From Bacteroidia bacterium (GTDB taxonomy: Bacteria; Bacteroidota; Bacteroidia; NS11-12g; UBA9320), in assembly GCA_029253325.1 (NCBI GenBank), contig JAQWZS010000102.1, positions 1 through 8,824 on the forward strand: a DNA stretch of 8,824 nucleotides, given 5' to 3'. The notes beneath the pieces are model-generated. The model saw nothing but the letters and a program-made list of their open reading frames with translations, had not been told where the DNA came from and ran no database searches. Both the position numbers and the translations under genes were made by a program. This document shows, one piece after another, positions 1-7,242 of the stretch. Numbering within the stretch: position 1 is the stretch's first letter; the number at the start of each line of letters is the position of its first letter.

Positions 1-1751
1 CAATTCTTTATTGATATTTCTCCATCAATTGTCCCATCGAGTGCAGTCATTTTTAATTCTTCTAATCGAATTGACTTTTTATCCGAAATCAATGTTCCAT
101 TAATTGATTTGGCTTTGAATTCATTGACCTTAAAACTGTTTACCTTTGTTGCTATTTCGAATTGAATAGGAGATAATTCAATGTTGTTATTCTTTGTTTT
201 AGAGTTTGTATCCTCAGATATTAACTCGTTGATATTTAGGTTGTCAATTTCTAAATTACCAATAAATTTAGCTTGGCTATTATCATTCAATATGGATGCT
301 ACATTTTTAATATATCCATTTAGGATTGCTTGAGTTTGGTTATATTTTATTTGAGCATTTTGAACAATTATACTGTTATCTTTTGACTGAATTTCTGTAT
401 TAAGTTGATGAATAGTTAGTCTGGGATTTAAAACCTTTCCTTGAATATTTTTTATAGCAATAGAGCCATTATAGTCAAGAGTATTATGTACTATTTTTGA
501 TAGGCTTATATCGTAAATAAAAGAGAGATTTCCATCAAATTTTATAATGCCATTAGAGGGAATAAAATTAGGATTAGCCATAAATTTATTAATAAAAACA
601 GGATCTAATTGTGCTTCACCCTGCCATTTTATTTTTAGTTTTTCAAAATCAGTGACCTCAATATCTCCTTTAAGTTGATTGGAACCATTATTAGCACTTG
701 TAAGATTGCAATTAAATTTTGAATTCCTAATATTTTCAATGTCTGGCATTGAAAGCGTACCTTTTGCATTAAGTTGATTAATGCCAATTTTATTTTCTTT
801 CAGCATTAAGTTGCCATTGGTTAGCATGTAGTCAATTCCAATAGATAACTTTCCATTTTTGTTTAAATGCCCATTTATAAAACCATCGATAGCAAGGTCT
901 CCTTCAAGATTAAAATTATCAAAACTCTTTTTTAAGTTGGTTGGTAAAACACGAATTAATTCTTTGGTATCAGTTCTTTCATTTTCGAATTTAATATCAA
1001 CAAGTGAGGATTCATCGTAATTTATTTTACCGTGAGTTGAAAGATTAATATTTTCAATATTTAAGGAACTTGGTTCAATGGATATTGTCTTGAGGGTTGT
1101 ATTTACAATAATTTTAGTATTGAGTGATACGTTTTTGTCATTTACGTAACCGTCTTTATTGACCAATAAATTTAAATTTTTAAGATTAGATTTAATCTTT
1201 AAAAATGTAGATGAATTGTTGTATTTGATGCCAATATTAGATGATGAAGTAAATCCGTTTATTTTCGTTTGGGAGGGTGTGTGGTTGTATTTTATATAAC
1301 AATTCAGCAATTTAAGTTGATCAATTTCAAAACTTATATTAGTTGATTTTTTATCATCTGATGACTTAATTATATCATAGTTATTTGAGTTGTCGAGGTC
1401 TACAATGTTAATAGTCCCTCCTCTTATTGAAACTTCATCAATGACATATTTACCTTGATAAAGTTTTACTAAGTTTACATATAAATTTAATTCATTGGCT
1501 TGGATGAGTTTATCTTTATAGAAAGGAATACTTTCCTCTACCGAAATATTAGATAGTCGGACACCGATTTTAGGAAAATCTTGTATTCGGGAAACTGTGA
1601 TGTCGTCCACGCTAACACGAACTGCAAGTGATTTGTTAATTTCAGCAACTAATATTGGTTGTATATTTTTTTGAAAGTAAAAAAAAAGTGCAGTAGAAAT
1701 TCCAACAAAAATCAATAAAACAGCGACCAATATTTTGAGGGCTTTTTTCAT
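1..1751 (-). CDS. AsmA-like inner-membrane-anchored protein (3' end beyond window)
   Basis: An open frame without stops runs from an ATG at 1749-1751 to the left edge, giving 583 codons of an incomplete protein. It begins MKKALKILVAVLLIFVGIS, a short positive start followed by a single hydrophobic segment (about residues 5-25). Next comes an AsmA-type N-terminus: a stretch reading VSVDDITVSRIQDFPKIGV (about 46-64), then predicted beta-strands of alternating polarity with many Asn, Ile, Lys and Ser and several repeats of the 'L-x-I-x-x-L-x-x-x-G-x-I' kind. AsmA/TamB-like proteins sit in the inner membrane with a long periplasmic beta-groove and are linked to lipid transport and outer-membrane homeostasis. 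The gene lies 79 bases downstream of the oxygenase gene in the same direction, so it may be the last gene of the lipid operon or have its own promoter. The start is supported by an A/G-rich stretch (GAAAAGG) just before the ATG. Family assignment rests on the N-terminus and overall texture; the C-terminal AsmA domain is not visible. Confidence 0.82.
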   Translation of the reverse strand, partial: MKKALKILVAVLLIFVGISTALFFYFQKNIQPILVAEINKSLAVRVSVDDITVSRIQDFPKIGVRLSNISVEESIPFYKDKLIQANELNLYVNLVKLYQGKYVIDEVSIRGGTINIVDLDNSNNYDIIKSSDDKKSTNISFEIDQLKLLNCYIKYNHTPSQTKINGFTSSSNIGIKYNNSSTFLKIKSNLKNLNLLVNKDGYVNDKNVSLNTKIIVNTTLKTISIEPSSLNIENINLSTHGKINYDESSLVDIKFENERTDTKELIRVLPTNLKKSFDNFNLEGDLAIDGFINGHLNKNGKLSIGIDYMLTNGNLMLKENKIGINQLNAKGTLSMPDIENIRNSKFNCNLTSANNGSNQLKGDIEVTDFEKLKIKWQGEAQLDPVFINKFMANPNFIPSNGIIKFDGNLSFIYDISLSKIVHNTLDYNGSIAIKNIQGKVLNPRLTIHQLNTEIQSKDNSIIVQNAQIKYNQTQAILNGYIKNVASILNDNSQAKFIGNLEIDNLNINELISEDTNSKTKNNNIELSPIQFEIATKVNSFKVNEFKAKSINGTLISDKKSIRLEELKMTALDGTIDGEISIKN

Positions 1752-1830
1752 ACCTTTTCTATATAAGGCAAATTAAATGAATATACCTTCATAAGTTATT
1801 CAACGAATTAACACCCTTTTTTGATGTGTC

Positions 1831-2940
1831 CTAGAGATTATTTGATTTCATTTGTCTACCCATTTTCACAAAAGAAATAACACTATTTATAGCTAATAGT
1901 ACAAGAATTGACATAAGTATAGGTTCATACATTTTAAATGAATATATGAAAACAGGTGAAAAAAACAGAAAGTTAAAAAGCCATAGATAAACGCCCCATT
2001 TTCTCTTTTCAGAGACCCCACCATTAGCAATAGTTCCTAAAAATGTAAGAGTGAATAATCCTAATTTTTCATTAATGGTCCAGTTAGATTCTATAGAGAT
2101 GAAGTATATATAAAGACCAAAAAGCAAGATGCCTCCAGTTACTATTAAGTATTTAGGAATTGAAATATAACTTAGTTTTTTTGGCTTTAAAATTTTTGTA
2201 AAACCTAATAATTTTAAAAATGGCAAGTTGTTTGCCCAAATAACATCGTAATTGGTAACATAATCTTTTACACCATACTCTACGGGCACCTCTTCTAATT
2301 CTACTTGATACGTATTAAATAGTTTATCCCAAATAACTAAGGTCCCCCCAAAATTTCGATCGAGATACTCTGTGTTTTTGCCGTGATGTACACGATGATG
2401 TGAGGGAGTTATCATAATTTTTTCTAACCACCCACTTTTGTTGACAATGCTATTATGATTATAGAACTGTACAATGTAATGAATACTAGACGTGGCTATA
2501 AATATTTCAACAGGGACACCCATCATCGCAAGACCTATAAAGAATGGGAAGGATGTAAGAGAGGAATACCATGAGTTTCTGATGCCTAACGAAAGATTGA
2601 AATGCTCACCTTCATGGTGTATTACGTGAACGGCCCAAAGAAGCTTAAATTTATGGTGAAGTCGGTGTAACCAATAGAAACAGAAATCCCAGGTGAAAAA
2701 GGTAAAAACCCATATCATAGCATAAGACCACTCACTTAAAATAGGTAATCCCCAATTTTCAGAAACAAAATAAAAGGCTGAAATTTCTACACCTCTTAAT
2801 ATCCATAGAAAAATATGTCCTGAGTTTAAGTTGAATATTACCTCTTTCCATAATATTTTTTCTTTATTCTGAAAGTGGACAATCAATAGTTCAATTAGAA
2901 CCATTAATAGTAGTAAACCATGTGCGAAAACTAAACTCAT
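1831..2940 (-). CDS. membrane di-iron oxygenase, fatty acid hydroxylase superfamily (alkylglycerol monooxygenase-like)
   Basis: This 369-residue integral membrane protein has the histidine clusters that bind two irons in this superfamily: HRLHH (92-96), HVIHH (105-109) and HHRVHH (181-186), with further His at 113 and 162. Hydrophobic segments lie near residues 5-22, 43-60, 72-90, 125-160, 262-283, 293-307, 317-335 and 339-357. The stretch TPSHHRVHHGKN followed by YLDRNFGGTLVIWDKLFNT (178-210) closely resembles animal alkylglycerol monooxygenase (TMEM195/AGMO), which cleaves ether lipids using tetrahydrobiopterin. Many bacterial relatives are simply labelled 'sterol desaturase family'. The C-terminal part after about 260 adds several membrane segments. 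It is the fifth gene of the tightly packed operon: its ATG overlaps the stop of the KAS III gene (ATGA, 2937-2940), which suggests translational coupling. I infer that it hydroxylates, desaturates or cleaves the hydrophobic tail of the operon's product. The substrate and cofactor cannot be read from the sequence. Confidence 0.9.
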   Translation of the reverse strand: MSLVFAHGLLLLMVLIELLIVHFQNKEKILWKEVIFNLNSGHIFLWILRGVEISAFYFVSENWGLPILSEWSYAMIWVFTFFTWDFCFYWLHRLHHKFKLLWAVHVIHHEGEHFNLSLGIRNSWYSSLTSFPFFIGLAMMGVPVEIFIATSSIHYIVQFYNHNSIVNKSGWLEKIMITPSHHRVHHGKNTEYLDRNFGGTLVIWDKLFNTYQVELEEVPVEYGVKDYVTNYDVIWANNLPFLKLLGFTKILKPKKLSYISIPKYLIVTGGILLFGLYIYFISIESNWTINEKLGLFTLTFLGTIANGGVSEKRKWGVYLWLFNFLFFSPVFIYSFKMYEPILMSILVLLAINSVISFVKMGRQMKSNNL

Positions 2941-3944
2941 TTTTTTGAATATTTAAAGAGCAGACCACTTATGGTAATGCCTGCAGCTGTTCCAATTAAA
3001 AAACATGTATCGCCCTCTTTGAGTTTTTTATCTTCTATACTTGATACCAATGCAATAGGGATTGATGCAGCGATACAATTCCCGTGATTTTCTAGCTGAT
3101 CTACAATATTTTGAGAATTCCCCTTGTTAATTACGGTTAGCATCCTTAAACCAAGTTTACTAGCTTGATGTGGGACGATTAGATTAATGTTTTTTAAATC
3201 AATATTTAAAGGTTCAAAAAATCTTAAGAGAAATTTAGGTAAGGTATATTTTGCTTCTTTAAGTAATTTTTTTCCGTACATTTTGAAAGCATATAACTCA
3301 GTACTATAGGCTACATCAGATGGATGGTTAATGTGTCCTCCTCCTTCAATAATTGTATGCTTTGCACCACTCGAGAAGGTTTTGGATTGATATTCAATCA
3401 GTCCAACATTATGAGTTGTTTTAGAAATTATAATTGCAGCAGCTCCGTCACCAAATAGTCCATATGTTTCTTTGTCATTTGGGTTGAGGTTTTTAGAACT
3501 AATTTCTGAACTTACAATAGCTATATTTTTGTATTTGTTGTTAGATAAAAGAAGTGAAGCGTAATCTATTGCAGTAATGAAACTTGTACAAACGGTACTT
3601 ATGTCGATGCAGGGGAAATCAACCTCATTTACTTCATCTCCAAAAGCATTTTTGATTAATGAAGATCTGCTAGGAATGATGTAGTCAAACGAGGCCGATG
3701 CACCAATCAAACAGTCAATTTCTATAATGCTTATTTGAGCATCTTCTAAAGCAGAAGTTAAGGCTTCCTTTGCCATATAAGTTAGTGTTTCTTCCGTGGC
3801 AATATGTCTAGATTTAACGCCTACATTTTTATAAATATACCCTTCTGGCAGACCTACTTCTTTTTCAATTTCTTCGCTTGAAACAATAGTTTTTGGCAAG
3901 TATTTTCCAACTCCTACAATACTAAATGGTCTTTGAATATTCAT
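2937..3944 (-). CDS. beta-ketoacyl synthase III / OleA-like condensing enzyme
   Basis: This is a thiolase-fold enzyme that condenses two acyl thioesters. From the ATG at 3942-3944 it is 335 residues. The full catalytic triad is visible: Cys119 in DISTVCTSF, His259 in VPHQAS and Asn289 in NHGNC, matching Cys/His/Asn of FabH. GDGAAAIII (165-173) and the C-terminal GTAAGITISG are also typical. The frame stays open upstream to an ATG at 4019, but the extra 25 residues show no family similarity and lie within the ligase gene. The internal ATG gives the normal N-terminus (FSIVGVGKYLP) and is preceded by AAAAGAG, so I chose it. The resulting overlap with the ligase gene is 23 bases, and the stop overlaps the next gene by ATGA. 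Housekeeping FabH usually sits in a fatty acid operon with plsX and rpmF. Here the neighbours are an SDR, an MBL hydrolase and an adenylating enzyme, so a secondary lipid pathway is more likely. No acyl carrier protein gene is seen nearby, so the acyl donors may be CoA esters or come from the general ACP pool (inference). Confidence 0.9.
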   Translation of the reverse strand: MNIQRPFSIVGVGKYLPKTIVSSEEIEKEVGLPEGYIYKNVGVKSRHIATEETLTYMAKEALTSALEDAQISIIEIDCLIGASASFDYIIPSRSSLIKNAFGDEVNEVDFPCIDISTVCTSFITAIDYASLLLSNNKYKNIAIVSSEISSKNLNPNDKETYGLFGDGAAAIIISKTTHNVGLIEYQSKTFSSGAKHTIIEGGGHINHPSDVAYSTELYAFKMYGKKLLKEAKYTLPKFLLRFFEPLNIDLKNINLIVPHQASKLGLRMLTVINKGNSQNIVDQLENHGNCIAASIPIALVSSIEDKKLKEGDTCFLIGTAAGITISGLLFKYSKK

Positions 3945-5202
3945 TTCTAACTCTTTTAAATTTAGACATTTGGTTTTGTTCCAAGTCATTGGGGATAATA
4001 TCAATATCAGTGACTCCAAAACTTAATAGCATTTTTGTTATTTCACTAGTTACGCTCTCAAATATTCTTGATGATTTAGTTGATAATGTATCCAAATATA
4101 GACTAATTCTTTTTTCATGAGTAAGAGTGACACAATAGTTGACAATTTGATCTGAGGAAGAAATAATAGCTCGTCTGAAAAAGTCTGGATAAATTAGAAT
4201 TTCTTCTCCATTTTGTTGAAACCGGAAAACGTCATCTGATCTACCTTCTATTTTTTTAATAACTGTCGATTTTGAGCCACATTCACAGGGTAATCCCTCA
4301 TGTAAAATGTCGTTAAGCTCATACCTTACTATTGGTTGGGATGATCTCAGATAGTCAGTTATTACGGGATGAAACCTCGTTTTTTTTGAGTCAATATATT
4401 TTTTTTCAATTTTAAGCCAGTCTTCATTGAGATGTAATTTTCCTTTTCGACAGGTATATCCCAAAAAACCCTCGGTACATTGATACATTTGATCAATCTG
4501 ACATTTAAATACAGATTCTAAAAATTCTTTCTGGTCATCTTCTAAAACTTCAGCTACAGAAATAACTTTTTTGAAAGTAACCTTTGCTTTAAGTTTTTTG
4601 TATGCTTTAGCAATTTCCATAAGAACTGAGGGTTGTCCAACCAGAATAGTAGCTTTTAAATTTATAAGTGAATCTATATTTTTATCAACTGAAGTCTTAA
4701 GATCAAAGAATGTGAAAGATAATAATTTTGACTGAACTGCTTCGTATAGATTGTTATTTGCTCTTAAAAAAAGAGCGATTTTACGTCTTTTGATCGAGAA
4801 ACCAATTACTCGGTCTAATATCGCTCCAACCCAAATTGCCTTTTCTGACTTACTGGTTAAAAAGATACCCCTATTCCCACTTGTTCCAGAGGAAAGACCA
4901 ACACTAATTCCATGAATGGTTGGACTAAAATCCCTTAATTCTTCACTTTTAAACGCAATATCAAGGGCTTTTTCTTTTTTCACTCCGACAGTATTTATAG
5001 TGTCAAAGTTTTCCATGAAAAGTTTTTTATCCATTAATGGGAAATGCTCCTTTTTAATTATTTTATCTCTATAAAAGGGTGATTTTAATAGCATTTTATT
5101 CCATATCTTTTCTCTTGAAATGGAGATTTTGTTAGAGCGAAAATATCTCGAAAATCGATGCCTAATGAAGTGAATGAATATTGAAATCTTTGAAACTTTC
5201 AT
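3922..5202 (-). CDS. adenylate-forming enzyme, phenylacetate-CoA ligase / F390 synthetase-related
   Basis: This 426-residue soluble protein carries the core motifs of the AMP-forming acyl/aryl ligase superfamily: SSGTSGNRG (104-112, phosphate-binding loop), YQCTEG (240-245, A5-like), YELND (294-298, in place of the usual Y-x-TGD) and GRSDD (320-324, hinge before the C-terminal lobe). A lysine in MSKFKR near the end (414 or 416) is a candidate catalytic lysine. CECGS (306-310) just before GRSDD is characteristic of the PaaK/coenzyme F390 synthetase branch. Length and motifs fit the group often annotated 'F390 synthetase-related' or 'putative adenylate-forming enzyme', whose reaction is not established as far as I know. 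It probably activates a carboxylate as an acyl-adenylate; transfer to CoA, to another nucleophile, or ring closure are all possible. Its ATG directly abuts the stop of the MBL gene (TAAATG, 5200-5205), and its 3' end overlaps the KAS III start by 23 bases. LuxE-type acyl-protein synthetase is a related alternative that I consider less likely. Confidence 0.88.
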   Translation of the reverse strand: MKVSKISIFIHFIRHRFSRYFRSNKISISREKIWNKMLLKSPFYRDKIIKKEHFPLMDKKLFMENFDTINTVGVKKEKALDIAFKSEELRDFSPTIHGISVGLSSGTSGNRGIFLTSKSEKAIWVGAILDRVIGFSIKRRKIALFLRANNNLYEAVQSKLLSFTFFDLKTSVDKNIDSLINLKATILVGQPSVLMEIAKAYKKLKAKVTFKKVISVAEVLEDDQKEFLESVFKCQIDQMYQCTEGFLGYTCRKGKLHLNEDWLKIEKKYIDSKKTRFHPVITDYLRSSQPIVRYELNDILHEGLPCECGSKSTVIKKIEGRSDDVFRFQQNGEEILIYPDFFRRAIISSSDQIVNYCVTLTHEKRISLYLDTLSTKSSRIFESVTSEITKMLLSFGVTDIDIIPNDLEQNQMSKFKRVRNEYSKTI

Positions 5203-6021
5203 TTAAGTTATTTCCCTATATGTTTGTTCACAATGACAGGGTATGATTATTGTTTTGGGATTTTCCTTGTGGTATTTATGGATTTTATTTAGGTTTTTCT
5301 TGTAGTCTTTCCAAGAGTCAAAAAATAGCCGAACGATTGGGTTTGGTAAGTGAAGATTCACATAATTTTCTTTTTGCCATGCCGCATCGGAAATTAGCAA
5401 AGTTTTATTAGGGGCATTCACTAAAGCTCCTATTTGACCTTTAGCATGACCATCAAATTGGATAATTAGAATTGATTTATCTCCAAATAAGTCAATAAAT
5501 GGTCCCAAATTTTCTAGTTTTTGATGAATAGAGTCAAAGGATAAAAATTTTGTTCTTGATTCAAAATTGTCTGGCATTAAATTTGGAATAAATCCTCTTA
5601 TAAGAGCCTGATACCCTCTTCGGTGTTTTATATCTCTGTAGGCAATCTTAGAGCATATAAATTTTGCATTTGGAAAATCTCGCAGTCCTCCAATATGGTC
5701 AGCATGAAAATGAGATATAATTATGAACTTAATATCGATTGGATCTATTCCTTTTTTTTTCAAAGTATATACGGCTTCTTCTTTCTCTTTAATATATACT
5801 TTAGTGATTTTAGCATAAATGCTGAAGGGTAATTTACGGGTATGCTCATAAAATCTTCTAGTATAGCCTGTGTCAAACAATATATGTCCATGAATAGGGT
5901 GTTCTAAATGGGCGTATGTAGCATAGAATTTTATTGTACGACTAGATTCATTTCTTAAAGCATGAGATTGGTTTGCTTCGCAGTATCCGGCAGAAGCTAG
6001 GTTGAATTTAATCGTTGTCAT
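5203..6021 (-). CDS. metallo-beta-lactamase-fold hydrolase (lactonase/thioesterase-like)
   Basis: This 272-residue protein shows a complete two-metal MBL site: HFHADH (104-109; His104, His106, Asp108, His109), His192 in GHAKGQ, Asp212 in SDAAW and His263 in PCHCE. An early strand-forming HILFDTGY (46-53) is also typical. The arrangement and length are like those of the N-acyl homoserine lactonase and related lactone or thioester hydrolases of the superfamily. There is no signal peptide, so it is cytoplasmic. It starts 14 bases inside the end of the SDR gene and its stop abuts the ligase ATG, so it is almost certainly co-expressed with both. By context it could hydrolyse an acyl thioester, a lactone or the acyl-adenylate product made by its neighbours. 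The sequence does not say which. A quorum-quenching role is possible from the family alone, but the operon argues for a biosynthetic or proof-reading job. Confidence 0.9.
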   Translation of the reverse strand: MTTIKFNLASAGYCEANQSHALRNESSRTIKFYATYAHLEHPIHGHILFDTGYTRRFYEHTRKLPFSIYAKITKVYIKEKEEAVYTLKKKGIDPIDIKFIIISHFHADHIGGLRDFPNAKFICSKIAYRDIKHRRGYQALIRGFIPNLMPDNFESRTKFLSFDSIHQKLENLGPFIDLFGDKSILIIQFDGHAKGQIGALVNAPNKTLLISDAAWQKENYVNLHLPNPIVRLFFDSWKDYKKNLNKIHKYHKENPKTIIIPCHCEQTYREIT

Positions 6022-7000
6022 TATTCTTTTCTTTATACCATTGAATGAATTCTTCTATTGCTTGAGAAGTCGTTTGTTTGGGTTGAAAATTTAATTTATT
6101 TCGAGCTTTTTGAATATCGAATGTAAAAGACTTTGCTAATATTCCTACGGAGTATCGTGTAAGTACGGGTTCCTTATTGCTAAATAGTTTAGATTTATAT
6201 TCCATAAGAATTGCAGCTGTATATAAGATAGAATATGGAATTTTACTATTTATAGGTGGTAAGCCAATGGCCGTTAGAATGTAGTTTATAGATTCCCAAA
6301 GATTAATGGGTTCACCATTGGAGATGTTAAATGTTTCATTAAAGTTTTTAGTGAAGATTGAAAGTCGAACAGCTTCTGCCATGTTGGATACAGGGGTTAA
6401 ATCTACTATGTTTTCTCCCGAACCCATAATTTTTAATTTTCCTTCTTTGCTTGATCTAATTAGTCGAGGCATAATTACCGTGTCTCCTCTACCAATTAGG
6501 GCTCTTGGGCGGAGGATGATGTGGGGTAATTTAGATTCTCTTAAAAGGTTTTCTGCTATCCATTTTGTTTTAGCATACTGATTCACCATATGTTTTGGTA
6601 AAGGAGAGTTTTCATTTATTCCAATTGCATTTTTAAAATTAAAATAAATACTAGGGCTAGAGATATAAATAAATCGCTTGACAGAGTTATTCTCACTTGC
6701 TTCAATGAGGTGTTTTTGTGTTGTAACATTAGCGTCATAAAATGCTTTCTGAGTACCCCACGGTGAGGATAGACTAGCACAATTAATGATAATATCTATT
6801 GACTTTTCAAATAACGAGTTGATGAAATACTTATCACGTAAATCTCCTAATATGTAATGTAATTTCTGATGAGATATTTGGGTATCAACTGAAATTTTTC
6901 TTCCAGTCGCAATGATATGGTTGATTTTATCTTCCCCCAAAAGGTGTTCCACAATTCGTGATCCTAAAAAACCAGTTGCTCCCGTAACTAATATGTTCAT
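6008..7000 (-). CDS. NAD(P)-dependent extended SDR reductase, OleD / 3-beta-HSD-like
   Basis: This 330-residue Rossmann-fold enzyme has the nucleotide loop TGATGFLG (6-13), GDLRD (52-56), NCAS (73-76), the catalytic Ser region SSPS (114-117) and the Tyr/Lys pair YAKTK (142-146). The order and the stretches YISSPSIYF, LRPRALIGRGDT and GENIVDLTPVSNMAEA resemble the 3-beta-hydroxysteroid dehydrogenase-like branch that includes OleD, which reduces 2-alkyl-3-oxoalkanoates in bacterial olefin synthesis. I infer reduction of a beta-keto acyl product of the KAS III enzyme encoded two genes downstream; an epimerase or dehydratase role cannot be excluded. It is the first gene of the operon. The ATG at 6998-7000 is preceded by an A-rich stretch (TAAAATATAG) and no clear Shine-Dalgarno, as is usual in Bacteroidota. 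The 3' end overlaps the MBL gene by 14 bases. Confidence 0.9.
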   Translation of the reverse strand: MNILVTGATGFLGSRIVEHLLGEDKINHIIATGRKISVDTQISHQKLHYILGDLRDKYFINSLFEKSIDIIINCASLSSPWGTQKAFYDANVTTQKHLIEASENNSVKRFIYISSPSIYFNFKNAIGINENSPLPKHMVNQYAKTKWIAENLLRESKLPHIILRPRALIGRGDTVIMPRLIRSSKEGKLKIMGSGENIVDLTPVSNMAEAVRLSIFTKNFNETFNISNGEPINLWESINYILTAIGLPPINSKIPYSILYTAAILMEYKSKLFSNKEPVLTRYSVGILAKSFTFDIQKARNKLNFQPKQTTSQAIEEFIQWYKEKNNDND

Positions 7001-7166
7001 CTATATTTTAGCTTGGTGAATAAATTTTTATTTAAAATGAGTGGCTTTATATAGCAAGTTAAAACAATAAAATTTATTTGACGAATTGTTTGCTCTATTG
7101 AATTTATTTTAATTTAAAAAACAGGTATGAATGACCCAGATAGATTAGCTTTAAATTAGCTTGTAC

Positions 7167-7197
7167 GAAATTTATATGCAAATCGTTTGCAAACAAA
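7167..7197 (-). promoter_or_regulatory. candidate operon promoter with palindromic operator in the spacer
   Basis: Read on the minus strand, a TTTG (7194-7197) lies 19 bases before TAAATTTC (7167-7174), which matches the Bacteroidota -7 consensus TAnnTTTG except for the last base. The predicted start near 7160 would leave a leader of about 160 bases before the SDR ATG at 7000. The spacer contains the 15-base palindrome TGCAAATCGTTTGCA (7177-7191; arms TGCAAA/TTTGCA around TCG), whose central CG resembles LacI-family operators. No other stretch between the terminator and 7000 gave a better promoter by eye. The position is suggestive, but the -7 mismatch keeps confidence moderate. Confidence 0.42.
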
Positions 7198-7220
7198 AAA
7201 GTCCCGCCGTTAAGCGAGAC
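7195..7220 (-). terminator. rho-independent terminator of tRNA-Val
   Basis: On the minus strand, GTCTCGC (7214-7220) pairs with GCGGGAC (7201-7207) across a six-base loop, giving a 7-bp stem with one G-U pair. Six T residues follow directly (7195-7200). It lies 22 bases after the tRNA 3' end, so it is well placed to end the tRNA transcript and separate it from the lipid operon. Confidence 0.88.
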
Positions 7221-7242
7221 TCTATTTGTCTGATAATCAGTG

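Noticed and set aside
1752..1830. Hairpin terminator between the oxygenase and AsmA-like genes
   Set aside because: The best pairing is ACAC with GTGT, four pairs around an A-rich loop and not followed by a T-tract on the minus strand, so it is too weak.
3926..4120. Plus-strand open frame of 64 codons
   Set aside because: It lies antisense to the ligase/KAS III junction, has no recognisable domain and no promoter or ribosome-binding signal.
5623..5832. Plus-strand open frame of 69 codons
   Set aside because: Antisense shadow of the MBL hydrolase gene, whose frame carries all the metal-binding motifs.
5203..6021. Quorum-quenching lactonase acting alone
   Set aside because: The metal motif fits the lactonase family, but the overlapping and abutting biosynthetic genes make a pathway role more likely than an independent signal-degrading one.
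6306..6581. Plus-strand open frame of 91 codons
   Set aside because: Antisense shadow of the SDR gene with no family features.
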